DNA of 37,054 nt from Methylococcales bacterium (GTDB lineage Bacteria > Pseudomonadota > Gammaproteobacteria > Methylococcales > Methylomonadaceae): contig JAQTMV010000024.1 of assembly GCA_028714175.1 (NCBI GenBank), positions 1 through 37,054 on the forward strand. Direction: 5' to 3'. Shown here one piece after another: positions 15,641 to 25,160 of this stretch. A program made the translations under genes and the position numbers. The notes below the pieces were generated by a model. The model was not told where the DNA came from, ran no database searches, and saw only the letters and a list, made by a program, of their open reading frames with translations. Numbering within the stretch: position 1 is the first letter of the stretch; every line of letters starts with the position of its first letter.

Positions 15641-18600
15641 CTAGCCTCGTTCATCCCAGATTTTATCCATGCGTTTTGCAGAAACCGGGTAAGCGGTTTT
15701 AAGCTGCTGTGCAAACAACGAAACCCTGAACTCTTCAAGCGCCCAGCGGAACGGATCCTGCTCCGGAATGACTATGTCTTTTTTTGCTTTTTTTTCTATA
15801 TCTTTCCAGAAACGTGTTGAATAACGACTGACTTCCAGGATTTTTTGCAAATTTTTATCAAATTTATCAAGGCGATATTGTATGGCCTTAAGATAGCGCG
15901 GGATGGCTTTAAGCTGCTGGTAAGGCGTATTGCGGATAAAGCCTGCATAAATGAGCAAGCCCAATTGCTCACTAATATCTTTTGCCAGCGGATCATTGGC
16001 ATGCAGGGTGCATTCCATGCACTTTTTTATTACGCCATAAAGCTCCATGATCTCCAGGGCGATTTTTCCTGCTTCATTCGCAATGCCAATCAACTCCGGT
16101 TTGTGTTGCTGCAAACTTTGCTCAAACGCCTGCTGGGTGCGTATGGTCCTGCCCTCGACAAATACGCTGTAAAGAATTAAATACAACATATCTTCTTTAT
16201 ACGATGCACTCGCACCCATATTTCGGCTGGAAAACGTCGATATAACGGGATGCTTTGACAAGCGATTGTAGGTTAATTCCGCCGTTGCCGACTGCGGCAT
16301 GTTTTTGATGAAATAGGTGCATTCCTTGCGCAATTGCAACTGAAACAGACGCATCAAGCCAGCCTGGTGCTGCATCGCGGCTTTCTGTCCTGTGTCAAAA
16401 ATACGCACACCGACGGCATCGCCCTCATCAATGATTGCCGGGAAGCCGACAAAGGTTTGCCCTTTCTGGATAAATTGATAAGTAGCGGGCAGATCATCAA
16501 ATGCCCATTTAATACAGCCGGTATAATTCAACTCATCGGCGGCGATCTGGTCAAAACTGTCCTCGGCTTTGGCGGTAAATTTAAGCTGTAATTTTTTTAA
16601 ATCCCTGCCGTAATCAAGCAGTTTGCCCTGATCGTCGACAACTCTGAAATTCATTTTCAAATGATCGGTTAAGCCCTCAATGTTCCAGGCATTCAGCGGA
16701 ATCGCTTCACCAGTCAATTTCCGTAGCCTATTGCCTAACCATTCCTGCAACATGCCCTTAAAATCGGGTTCGATTTCAAGACACTGCCTGACCGTTTCGG
16801 GAACGGGTACAAAATGTTTCCGGATTTGCTTGGGCAGGGATTTAATCAAGGCAATACATTTTTCCTCCAAAAGGCCGGGCACGAGCCAATCAAAAGGAGC
16901 CTGGGATACCTGGTTTAATTGATGCACAGGAATGATTGCCGTCACCCCGTCCTCATCATGGCCCGGTTCAAAGCGGTATTGCAGCGGAATGGTCAGATTG
17001 ACTCTCGTTCCCATGCTCCCGCGTGGGAACGTGTCCGGAAAATCCCATTCATTGACATAGTTTTCCTCCTGTTCACGCGTTAAATCCTCTTTGGTTAAAA
17101 ACAGGATTTTGGGATTGGCTCTTTCCGCTGTTTTACGCCAGGTATCCAGGGTAACACCGCTGACGATTTCGGGCGGCAGTTTGTTATCGTAGTATTGATA
17201 AAGCCATTGTTCATCTTCAACCAGATCAACCCTTCGGCCTTTATGCTGAATCATGCCCACTTCTTCGAGCAGTTTCTGGTTGGCGACATAAAACGGCGCA
17301 TTGCTGTGATAATCATGATCGACCAGAGCCGAGCGGATAAAAATCTCTCTGGCGGCTTTGGGATCGACATGGTCATAGGGAATCTTGCGCCCCGCTTGCA
17401 GCGTCAAGCCGTACAACAAAGTGCGTTCGGAGACCATGCAACGCGCGCTTTTCTTTTCCCAATGCGGATCAAAATAGTTATGCTTGACCAGATGCGCGGC
17501 GCATTGCTCTATCCATTCCGGTTCAATTCTGGCGACATTACGCGCATAAACCTTACTGGTTTCAACCTGCTCCGCCGCCATAATCCACTTGGGTTTTATT
17601 TTGTGCAGACCCGAACCCGGAAAAATAAAGAATTTCAAACCGCGTGCGCCCAGATATTCGTATTGTTCATGCCGAAAACCGATATTCGATAACAGACCCG
17701 TTAACAAGGCGCGGTGAATTTTTTCATAACGGGCTGTCCCTGCCCGTTCCTCTTCGAGCGCTGTGCGTGCCAATCCGCTCCCGGCGGATTGGTCATAACC
17801 GGCATCATCAGTGTTCGGGTGCATTTTTAAATCGCCTTTAATCACCTGCATAATTTGCGCGTGTATATCAAACCATTCCCGCATGCTTATATAAGACAGG
17901 AAATTATCGGTGCAATATTTGCGTAATTTGCTGTTGGACAGGTGTTTTTTCTGTTCCTCAAAGATATTCCAGATATTTAACAGCGTTAAAAAGTCGGATT
18001 CCGGATGACGAAACGCCGCATGTTTGGCATCGGCTTGCTGCATTTTATCGGCTGGTTTTTCGCGCGGATCCTGCACGCTTAACGCTGACACGATAATGGC
18101 GACTTCGGTTAAACAATGTTCATGGCCGGCGGCGAGCAGCATACGCGCAAGTTTGGGGTCGGTCGGAAATTTGGCTAACTGTTTGCCTGTTTCTGTCAGC
18201 TTCCCGGATTTATCGAGCGCGTTGACTTCATGCAGCACATTTTTACCATCCCGAATCATCTTGTCTTCAGGCGGTTCCAGAAACGGGAAGTCTTCAATAT
18301 CGCCCAGATTTAAAGTCGTCATCTGCAAAATGACGGCGGACAAATTGGTGCGCATGATTTCCGGCTCGGTAAATTCCGGTCTGGCCAGATAATCATCATG
18401 GGAATACAGCCGGATACAAACACCTTCGGCAACACGACCGCACCGACCTGCCCTTTGATTCGCGCTGGATTGTGAGATACGCTCAATCGGCAAACGCTGG
18501 ATTTTACTGCGATGGCTGTAGCGGCTGATGCGCGCATGGCCGGTATCGATTACACAGCGTATGCCCGGAACAGTCAAAGACGTTTCCGCGACATTGGTTG

Positions 18601-19642
18601 CCAGCACGATGCGTATTTTTCCACCCTTGGGCTTGAAAACCCGCTCTTGTTCGCTGACACTGAGCTTTGAATACAGCGGCAGGATTTCATATTGCGTGGG
18701 ATGATGTTTTTTCAAGGAATCGGCAGTTTCCCTGATTTCCCGTTCACCACTGAGAAAAATCAGTATATCGCCGCGTAAATCCCGGTACAGTTCATCAACG
18801 GCATCGAGTATTGCGTTTTGTAAATCGGCGCTGGTCTCATCGTCTTCCTCTTTTTGCTCGATTGGGCGATAACGAATCTCGACCGGATAAGTCCGCCCGG
18901 ACACTTCAATAATCGGTGCATTGTTAAAATGTGTGGAAAACCGCTCCGGATCGATCGTTGCCGAGGTAATGATCAGCTTTAAATCGGGGCGTTTTGGCAA
19001 CAGCCACTTCAAATAACCCAGCAGAAAATCAATGTTTAAACTGCGTTCATGCGCCTCATCAATAATGATAGTGTCGTATTGATTCAAATAGGGATCATTT
19101 TGCGATTCCGCCAGCAAAATACCGTCAGTCATTAATTTTACTAATGAATCCGCGTGCGTTTTATCATTGAAACGAATTTTGTAACCGACCGATTTGCCGA
19201 TTCTCTCACCGAGTTCTTCGGCGATACGATCGGCAACAGTACGCGCTGCGATCCGTCTGGGCTGTGTGTGGCCAATAAATCCAGCAGCTCCTCGGCCGAT
19301 AGACAAACAAATCTTGGGTAACTGTGTGGTTTTACCTGAACCCGTTTCACCGCATACAATCACTACCTGATTTTCCTGTATCAGTTTGGCAATATCATCT
19401 TTTTTACCGGTGACGGGTAAATCCGGGAAATTCAGTGGGGGGATGCTGGCGAGGCGCTGGCTTCTCGCAGCAACCGATTTTTCAATACGGCTTGTCAGAG
19501 CGTTGAGCTGCTCTGCCGGGTTTTTGCCTTTCTGACTTTCACTACGTAATCGGTCTAACTGCCGTTTTAATACCTGCCTGTCCTGATTGAGACAAAGCGG
19601 TAGCTGTTGAGTGAGTTGTTTAACAAGATCGAGAAAGGACAT
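15641..19642 (-). CDS. hrpA: ATP-dependent RNA helicase HrpA
   Basis: HrpA is a large DEAH-box RNA helicase that in E. coli processes mRNA and rescues stalled ribosomes. The protein shows Walker A GETGSGKTTQLPK, the DEAH box in IIIDEAHERSLNIDFLLGYL, SATIDPERFS, the helicase C-terminal motif QRAGRCGRV and the long HrpA-specific C-terminal region (DUF3418) ending near LRVS...MDKIWDERG. I prefer ATG 19642 (1333 residues, MSFLDLVKQL); the frame can be extended to a TTG at 19696, which would add 18 atypical residues. A REP-like hairpin is embedded in frame at 17006-17031, adding about six residues (around GSMGTRV) relative to the E. coli protein as I recall it. The gene is monocistronic and divergent from trkA. 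Confidence 0.94.
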   Translation of the reverse strand: MSFLDLVKQLTQQLPLCLNQDRQVLKRQLDRLRSESQKGKNPAEQLNALTSRIEKSVAARSQRLASIPPLNFPDLPVTGKKDDIAKLIQENQVVIVCGETGSGKTTQLPKICLSIGRGAAGFIGHTQPRRIAARTVADRIAEELGERIGKSVGYKIRFNDKTHADSLVKLMTDGILLAESQNDPYLNQYDTIIIDEAHERSLNIDFLLGYLKWLLPKRPDLKLIITSATIDPERFSTHFNNAPIIEVSGRTYPVEIRYRPIEQKEEDDETSADLQNAILDAVDELYRDLRGDILIFLSGEREIRETADSLKKHHPTQYEILPLYSKLSVSEQERVFKPKGGKIRIVLATNVAETSLTVPGIRCVIDTGHARISRYSHRSKIQRLPIERISQSSANQRAGRCGRVAEGVCIRLYSHDDYLARPEFTEPEIMRTNLSAVILQMTTLNLGDIEDFPFLEPPEDKMIRDGKNVLHEVNALDKSGKLTETGKQLAKFPTDPKLARMLLAAGHEHCLTEVAIIVSALSVQDPREKPADKMQQADAKHAAFRHPESDFLTLLNIWNIFEEQKKHLSNSKLRKYCTDNFLSYISMREWFDIHAQIMQVIKGDLKMHPNTDDAGYDQSAGSGLARTALEEERAGTARYEKIHRALLTGLLSNIGFRHEQYEYLGARGLKFFIFPGSGLHKIKPKWIMAAEQVETSKVYARNVARIEPEWIEQCAAHLVKHNYFDPHWEKKSARCMVSERTLLYGLTLQAGRKIPYDHVDPKAAREIFIRSALVDHDYHSNAPFYVANQKLLEEVGMIQHKGRRVDLVEDEQWLYQYYDNKLPPEIVSGVTLDTWRKTAERANPKILFLTKEDLTREQEENYVNEWDFPDTFPRGSMGTRVNLTIPLQYRFEPGHDEDGVTAIIPVHQLNQVSQAPFDWLVPGLLEEKCIALIKSLPKQIRKHFVPVPETVRQCLEIEPDFKGMLQEWLGNRLRKLTGEAIPLNAWNIEGLTDHLKMNFRVVDDQGKLLDYGRDLKKLQLKFTAKAEDSFDQIAADELNYTGCIKWAFDDLPATYQFIQKGQTFVGFPAIIDEGDAVGVRIFDTGQKAAMQHQAGLMRLFQLQLRKECTYFIKNMPQSATAELTYNRLSKHPVISTFSSRNMGASASYKEDMLYLILYSVFVEGRTIRTQQAFEQSLQQHKPELIGIANEAGKIALEIMELYGVIKKCMECTLHANDPLAKDISEQLGLLIYAGFIRNTPYQQLKAIPRYLKAIQYRLDKFDKNLQKILEVSRYSTRFWKDIEKKAKKDIVIPEQDPFRWALEEFRVSLFAQQLKTAYPVSAKRMDKIWDERG
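17006..17031. repeat. REP-like hairpin inside hrpA
   Basis: The arms CGTTCCCATGC and GCGTGGGAACG pair with one mismatch around a 4-base loop. The element belongs to the same GTTCCCA...TGGGAAC family as the intergenic copies near the left end. It is translated as part of hrpA, in frame, just before the DUF3418-type segment NLTIPLQYRFEPG. Confidence 0.65.
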
Positions 19643-20246
19643 CAAAAAAGCCGGATAAAATAAAACTATTATACGTTTGCGCCGTGGTACAAACAAAGTG
19701 CATCGCTTGCTATGATGGACCTCCTTATGCCAGCCCAGACTAAGAGTTGGATCAGAGTAAATTTAAATTCAATTCACAATTAAGATTACCCTGGTTATCA
19801 TGTGACCTCGGTTATCATGATTTAACTTCAAAAAAGCGGCAATTCTGCAATGAATTAATGCATTTCGTGCTGAAGTGCAGGGCTGGGAATAACAACAGAT
19901 CCATCATTTTTCAGGTTTCAGTTTATAAGTTCGCCGCCACCTGCGGAAAATTCACAAAAGCAATCCTTTGACAATTATCTGTTTGCTGCATGGAATGGCA
20001 GTGTTGCACTAAAGTGGGTGTTCTGGACTTCATGCGCTCGCTTGCTGACATTCGGTGTATTTTTTGAATTTGGACTGAAATTATTGATACGCATAGACTA
20101 TCCGCGCGTGTTTTTCGGGTGCGAGGAGTTATTACTGGATTATGGCAGCTGCTTTTAAGTGTGAAATAACTGTTATTCACGTAAAATATACTGTTTCGTG
20201 TCATATTATGGCGCAAATCATTACTGTTTAATTCCGTATATTGTTT
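19643..20246. other. Divergent intergenic region, hrpA / trkA
   Basis: About 600 bases without a convincing gene; short frames on both strands lack ribosome sites and family resemblance. GGTTATCATG occurs twice (19793-19802 and 19810-19819), 17 bases apart, which could be an operator. TTGACA near 19967 with a poor -10 match 17 bases later is a weak rightward promoter candidate. The trkA promoter should lie in the right half. Confidence 0.35.
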
Positions 20247-21608
20247 ATGAAAATACTTATTCTAGGGGCAGGTATTACCGGTTCGTCAGTTGCTGGAGCG
20301 TTTGCGAGTGAAGAGAACGATATTGTCGTTATTGATTTCAAACAGGAACTTCTGGATGCTTTAAAAGAACGTTTTGATATTGCCACAGTAACCGGTAATG
20401 CAGCACATCCCAGTGTTCTGGAGCAGGCTGGAGTGGACAATTGTGACATGGTGATAGCGGTAACCGATAGTGATGAGACCAACATGTTGGCATGTATGAT
20501 CATTAATACACTTTATACCCGCCCGAAAACGATTGCACGGGTGCGGGCCATCGATTATCTGAAAAATCCAAAATTATTTGGTCCGAATGGTATCCCTGTG
20601 GATATTATTATCAGCCCGGAACAGATCGTCATGGAGTCTATTCGTAATTTAATTGAGTTTCCAGGGGTTTTACATATTTCCGATTTCGCAGGCGGCCTGG
20701 TGCGGCTGTTTTCGGTTAAAGTGGTGTCGGACGGGTTTTTAACGGGTAAAAAAATCAAAACACTGAAAGAGCGTTTGGCCGATGGCAAAACGCGCGTAGT
20801 GGCTATTTTCAGGCAGGGTAGGCCTCTGTGCGTGAGCGGAGAAGCAGTGATTGAAACCGGCGATGAAGTGTTTATGGTGGCGCCTCGCAAAGAGGTGCGG
20901 CGGGTATTGAAAGAACTGAACAAATTAGAGGCCCCGTTAAAGCGCATTATGATTGCTGGCGGAGGCCATATCGGTAAACGCCTGGCGCTTGCTTTGGAAG
21001 CTGATCATCAGGTGAAAATCATTGAAAATAAGCCAGTCCGCGCAAAAAAAATCGCCAATGATCTTCATAATACGGTGGTTCTTTTGGGCGATTGCGCCGA
21101 TGAATCGCTGTTGCTGGATGAGTCTGTTGATAGCGCTGATTTGTTTTGTGCGATTACCAATAACGATGGTGTCAACATTATCTCCGCTTCTTTGGCGAAA
21201 AGCCTGGGGGCACGAAAAACAATCTGTCTGCTTAATCATATTTCGTATACTAAATTACTGCCTGGTACCGGCATTGATGTCACCGTGTTGCCTAATCAGG
21301 AAACGCTGGGCAGTATTTTAAAGCATGTGCGCCGCGGTGATGTGGCACAGGTTACCTCCCTTTGCGGCGGCACTGCCGAAGCCATCGAGGCCATTGCCCA
21401 CCATAGCAGCGGAGCTTATTCCGTCGTTGGCCACCGGGTTGATACGATCAATTTTCCAGAAGGTATTGTGATGGGTGCATTGATTCGCAACAGCCAGGTC
21501 ATTTCGATCCATCACGACACGGTATTTGATGAAGGCGATCATGTGGTGATGTTCGCGATGGATAAAAAACTGGTTACCAACATCGAACAAACCTTTCAAC
21601 GTATTTGA
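20247..21608 (+). CDS. trkA: Trk system potassium uptake protein TrkA
   Basis: TrkA is the cytoplasmic NAD(H)-binding regulator that gates TrkH potassium channels. The 453-residue product has the duplicated architecture: first Rossmann motif GAGITGSSVAG at residues 7-17, then a TrkA-C domain, then a second Rossmann motif IAGGGHIGKRLA at about 233, and a final TrkA-C domain. ATG 20247 gives the family N-terminus MKILILGAG; an in-frame TTG at 20241 is the only upstream alternative. trkH follows after 78 bases, so the pair is almost certainly an operon. Confidence 0.95.
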   Translation: MKILILGAGITGSSVAGAFASEENDIVVIDFKQELLDALKERFDIATVTGNAAHPSVLEQAGVDNCDMVIAVTDSDETNMLACMIINTLYTRPKTIARVRAIDYLKNPKLFGPNGIPVDIIISPEQIVMESIRNLIEFPGVLHISDFAGGLVRLFSVKVVSDGFLTGKKIKTLKERLADGKTRVVAIFRQGRPLCVSGEAVIETGDEVFMVAPRKEVRRVLKELNKLEAPLKRIMIAGGGHIGKRLALALEADHQVKIIENKPVRAKKIANDLHNTVVLLGDCADESLLLDESVDSADLFCAITNNDGVNIISASLAKSLGARKTICLLNHISYTKLLPGTGIDVTVLPNQETLGSILKHVRRGDVAQVTSLCGGTAEAIEAIAHHSSGAYSVVGHRVDTINFPEGIVMGALIRNSQVISIHHDTVFDEGDHVVMFAMDKKLVTNIEQTFQRI

Positions 21609-21651
21609 TAAAAACAGGTGCAAGTTTCAACGCGAACCCGCATCAACAACT

Positions 21652-21679
21652 TTGAACCTTGAGTCTTGAGTCTTGAACC
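21652..21679 (+). repeat. Four heptad repeats in the trkH leader
   Basis: TTGAACC, TTGAGTC, TTGAGTC and TTGAACC lie in tandem and are followed by TGATTCC and the trkH ATG at 21687. The TTGAACC unit is the same, in the same orientation relative to the gene, as the array that abuts rraA at 27986-28076. No normal Shine-Dalgarno sequence is visible between the array and the start. Confidence 0.75.
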
Positions 21680-21686
21680 TGATTCC

Positions 21687-23144
21687 ATGAACGTCATTCT
21701 TACTATCATCCATATCTTCGGCCTGGTCACGATGGGCTTTAGCGGCCTGATGGCCACTTGCCTGATTACCTCAAAAATAGCCGATGACGGTGCTTCTACC
21801 GCTTTTTTCGAAGGTACCTGGATCACCTTGTTGTTAGGCGCGTTGATGTTTTTCCCGACGTTGCGCAGACCCAAAAAACTATCGCGGCAAGCAGGTTTTT
21901 TATTAGTAGCAATTACCTGGTCTTTAACGCCGGTGTTTTGCACGATACCGCTGATGATTTACATGCCAACACTCAGCTTTAATGATGCTTATTTTGAGAC
22001 TGTTTCCGGTTTAACCACCACAGGCGCAACGATCTTTACTGGTATAGATCAGTTGCCGATGTCGATTAACCTCTGGCGGCACGAGTTAAACTGGATAGCC
22101 GGGATGGGCATCATTATTTTCGCGGTAGCCATTTTGCCTATCCTGGGCATCGGCGGTATGCAGTTGTACAAATCCGAATCGCCGGGAACGGTCAAGGAGT
22201 CCGATTTGCCGCCGCGCATTGCACAAACGGCGAAAGCCTTATGGCTGGTTTATGCGGGTATTTCTTTAGCTTGCATCATCGCTTTGCATCTGGCCGGGAT
22301 GAATTGGTTCGATGCCATCTGCCATGCGTTCTCTGCGATGAGTCTAGGCGGATTTTCTACGCACGACAACAGTATCGGTTTTTTCGATTCGCTGTCTATC
22401 GAGATGGTACTAACAATCTTCCAATTACTGGCGGCCATCAATTTTGCCACCCACTTCGTAGCACTTCGAAAGCATTCATTCAACCCTTATATTGATGATA
22501 GAGAGGCTAGAGCTTTTCTCACGCTGGTCCTGGGAAGTTGTGTTTTAGCGGCATTGGTATTGTGGCATGCGGGCACCTATCCGGATTTTTTTACCGCCTT
22601 GCGCTACGCAACGTTTAACCTAGTTACCATCGCCACTGACTGCGGCTATGCCAACCAGGATTTCAATCAATGGCCTATTTTTGTACCGATGTGGATGCTG
22701 TTCCTGAGTTGTCTTTCCGCCTCTTCCGGCTCTACAGGCGGCGGTATTCGTATGATTCGAACTATCATTCTGATAAAGCAGGCACGTCTGGAGATGTTTA
22801 AATTCATTCATCCTTTTGCTGTCAAGCCAATGAAAATCGGTGACATGATCGTCAGTAATAATATTATTACTTCGGTGACCGGATTCATTTTCCTGTATTT
22901 CATTAGTATCGTTATTTTGGTGTTCGCGTTGCTGTTGAGTGGACTGGACTTTATAAGCGCCTTTTCTGCCATCATCGCTTGCTTTAATAATGCAGGTCCC
23001 GGATTGAATGAGGTGGGTCCTGCGGCTAATTACGCCAGTCTGAACGATTTTCAAAAAGCTGTATGCACCTTTGCAATGCTTTTGGGCCGTGTGCAAATAT
23101 TTTCCATCGTTATTTTATTTGTGCCGGAATTCTGGAGAAAGTAG
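21687..23144 (+). CDS. trkH: Trk potassium uptake channel subunit TrkH
   Basis: TrkH is the potassium-conducting membrane subunit controlled by TrkA. The 485-residue product (from ATG 21687, MNVILTIIHIFGLVTMG) has the four-fold membrane-pore-membrane design, with filter loops visible as TVSGLTTTGATIF, HAFSAMSLGGFSTHDNSIGF, TDCGYANQDFNQWP and CFNNAGPGLNEVGP. The SSGSTGGGIRMIR segment between them matches the family's intramembrane loop. An upstream TTG at 21666 is in frame but lies inside the heptad repeats, so I chose the ATG. thpR begins 3 bases after its stop. Confidence 0.95.
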   Translation: MNVILTIIHIFGLVTMGFSGLMATCLITSKIADDGASTAFFEGTWITLLLGALMFFPTLRRPKKLSRQAGFLLVAITWSLTPVFCTIPLMIYMPTLSFNDAYFETVSGLTTTGATIFTGIDQLPMSINLWRHELNWIAGMGIIIFAVAILPILGIGGMQLYKSESPGTVKESDLPPRIAQTAKALWLVYAGISLACIIALHLAGMNWFDAICHAFSAMSLGGFSTHDNSIGFFDSLSIEMVLTIFQLLAAINFATHFVALRKHSFNPYIDDREARAFLTLVLGSCVLAALVLWHAGTYPDFFTALRYATFNLVTIATDCGYANQDFNQWPIFVPMWMLFLSCLSASSGSTGGGIRMIRTIILIKQARLEMFKFIHPFAVKPMKIGDMIVSNNIITSVTGFIFLYFISIVILVFALLLSGLDFISAFSAIIACFNNAGPGLNEVGPAANYASLNDFQKAVCTFAMLLGRVQIFSIVILFVPEFWRK

Positions 23145-23146
23145 AA

Positions 23147-23680
23147 GTGACTGATTCTTCAAGATTATTTTTTGCCTTATGGCCTGATGATCTAACCGGA
23201 CTGGAACTGGCGCGGTTGAGTCGATCAATCGAGGCTAAAGGATTCATGCCGGTGCAGCCGCAAAATATCCATGTAACGCTGGTGTTTTTAGGTAATGTAG
23301 ATGCGGCTTCTGAATTATTAATTAAACACAGCGTCACTGGTATTTCTGCGAAACCTTTTGTCTTGACATTTGACCGCTTAAGTTATTGGAGTAAGCCCAA
23401 GGTTTTATGTCTTACCAGTTCGCACACGCCCGAAGAGCTGGAGATGTTGGTAGAAGCGTTGAATATGGAGGTTGCAAGCTGGGGTTTTCAAACTGAAAAC
23501 AGACCTTATAAGCCCCATATTACCCTGGCCAGACATGCCCGGTATTTGCCGGATATAAACTTTGAGCCGCTAGTTTGGCGTGCTGATTCATTATGTCTGG
23601 TTGAATCTTGCAGTGAGCCGGATGGGGTTAATTACAAGGTGAGACAGCAATGGCCATTTATCAAGACAACAGACAGGTAG
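23147..23680 (+). CDS. thpR: RNA 2',3'-cyclic phosphodiesterase
   Basis: ThpR (LigT, 2'-5' RNA ligase family) hydrolyses 2',3'-cyclic phosphates on RNA ends and can act on other cyclic or 2'-5' linked nucleotides. The 177-residue product carries both catalytic H-x-T-L motifs: HVTLVFLG (His 42) and HITLARH (His 124). It opens with SSRLFFALWPDD, typical of the family. The start is GTG 23147, just after the trkH stop, with GGAG about 10 bases upstream; a longer frame from 23063 would overlap trkH heavily and is rejected. The gene is translationally linked to trkH, though the functions look unrelated. Confidence 0.9.
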   Translation: MTDSSRLFFALWPDDLTGLELARLSRSIEAKGFMPVQPQNIHVTLVFLGNVDAASELLIKHSVTGISAKPFVLTFDRLSYWSKPKVLCLTSSHTPEELEMLVEALNMEVASWGFQTENRPYKPHITLARHARYLPDINFEPLVWRADSLCLVESCSEPDGVNYKVRQQWPFIKTTDR

Positions 23681-23706
23681 GGTACGCTCCACGTCTCCTA
23701 CCGTGC

Positions 23707-25080
23707 TTATACATTGCCCCTTAATTCAATATCCTTAATTTGACTGGTAAAGCGGCCTTCGGCGAGACGTGTTTCTACGATATCTCCTGACCTAAGATGA
23801 TCAGTAGACCTGATGATTTGCCCGGATGATTGGAGGAAGGCCAGGGAATAACCACGATTTAGCGTTGCTAACGGGCTAACTGCGTGTAATGTTTGGCTGT
23901 AATTTAATAAGTGTTGATTGAGCTGTTCCAGTTTGTGCCGGGCTGCTGTTACCAGACTTTTGTGCAAATAGTCTTGCCGTTGTTTATAGCTGTTTATAGC
24001 GGCGGCAGGATTGTGTTGCCATAATTTAGCTATTACTGCCTCCACAAGGCTGTTATTGTGACGGAGTCTTGCCTGCATAACCTGATTGAGTCTGGATTCA
24101 AGTTCATCCATTCTCTGCGCATTTCTTGCCAGCTTCTGGCCGGGATGTTGCTGTTGCAGGCGTTTGACTAACCAGCCCAGTGACTGCTGTTTTTGGCTTA
24201 ACTTGCGCTGCAGTTGTTGTTGTAATCGCGTTTCCAAATGAACGAATCTCGACAACCATTCCTGTTGATCGGGGGTTGCATGTTCAGCTGCCGCTGAGGG
24301 TGTTGCTGCGCGCAAATCGGCAACGAAATCTGCTATGGTCACATCTGTTTCGTGGCCTACGGCTGATATTACCGGGATTGTGCTGGCAAATATTGCACGG
24401 GCAACCATTTCTTCATTGAAAGCCCAGAGATCTTCCAGCGATCCGCCGCCCCGTCCCAAAATAATAACGTCGCATTGCTTATGTTCATTGGCCAGATTTA
24501 TCGCCCTGGCGATATCATATTTTGCGTTGTCTCCCTGGACCGCAACCGGATAAATAATAACGGGTACAGCGGCAAAACGTCTTTTTAATACCGTCAGTAT
24601 ATCCCGGATGGCCGCTCCTGATGGTGAAGTTATTACACCTATCGCCTTGGGCAGGGCAGGGAGGCGTTGTTTATTTGCTGCATCAAACAGGCCTTCTTCA
24701 GATAGTTTTAGCTTTAATGCATCAAACGCTCTGCGTAAAGCGCCGTCTCCGGCCCCTTCCACAGACTCGATAATAAGCTGGAAATCGCCTCGGGGCTCGT
24801 ACAAACTGACTTGTGCCTTGACTACAACGTGTTTGCCGTTTTCAAGTTTAAACGCCAGTCTGCGCTGTTGAGTTTTAAACATTGCGCAGCGTACCTGGGC
24901 GTTAGCGTCTTTCAGAGAAAAATAAAGATGGCCTGAAGAGGGCATGCTCAAATTGGATATCTCGCCTTCAACCAAAATGCTAAGGAAATGCTCGCCAAGT
25001 AATTGACTGGTTGCGCGGTTGAGTTGGGTAACGGTCAGTATGTTGCGTTGAGCAGATGTTGATAAGAAAGTCATGGCCAT
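23707..25080 (-). CDS. xseA: Exodeoxyribonuclease VII large subunit
   Basis: XseA is the catalytic subunit of exonuclease VII, which degrades single-stranded DNA from both ends with XseB. The 457-residue product has the N-terminal OB-fold (LTVTQLNRATSQLLGEHF to about residue 110), the catalytic core with GVITSPSGAAIRDIL, ILGRGGGSLEDLWAFNEE and SAVGHETDVTIADFVADLRA, a glutamine-rich coiled-coil (about 270-390) and the C-terminal NRGYSLAFL segment. ATG 25080 or ATG 25074 could be the start. It converges on thpR and no xseB is next to it. Confidence 0.96.
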   Translation of the reverse strand: MAMTFLSTSAQRNILTVTQLNRATSQLLGEHFLSILVEGEISNLSMPSSGHLYFSLKDANAQVRCAMFKTQQRRLAFKLENGKHVVVKAQVSLYEPRGDFQLIIESVEGAGDGALRRAFDALKLKLSEEGLFDAANKQRLPALPKAIGVITSPSGAAIRDILTVLKRRFAAVPVIIYPVAVQGDNAKYDIARAINLANEHKQCDVIILGRGGGSLEDLWAFNEEMVARAIFASTIPVISAVGHETDVTIADFVADLRAATPSAAAEHATPDQQEWLSRFVHLETRLQQQLQRKLSQKQQSLGWLVKRLQQQHPGQKLARNAQRMDELESRLNQVMQARLRHNNSLVEAVIAKLWQHNPAAAINSYKQRQDYLHKSLVTAARHKLEQLNQHLLNYSQTLHAVSPLATLNRGYSLAFLQSSGQIIRSTDHLRSGDIVETRLAEGRFTSQIKDIELRGNV

Positions 25081-25160
25081 TAAACTTTGGATTGAGTGCG
25101 GGATTATTAAGCATACTATTGTAAAATAATAAGCATTTTGTACAAAGAAAGGGGTTGTTC

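Noticed and set aside
17195..17692. 165-codon plus-strand frame within hrpA
   Set aside because: Antisense shadow of a well-conserved HrpA region, with no protein-like motif.
19923..20216. 97-codon minus-strand frame between hrpA and trkA
   Set aside because: No ribosome site, low-complexity composition and no recognisable domain; probably chance in a long spacer.
25081..25160. Guanidine riboswitch before sugE
   Set aside because: The short AT-rich leader shows neither the paired ACGR-loop hairpins of the guanidine-II class nor a larger conserved fold.
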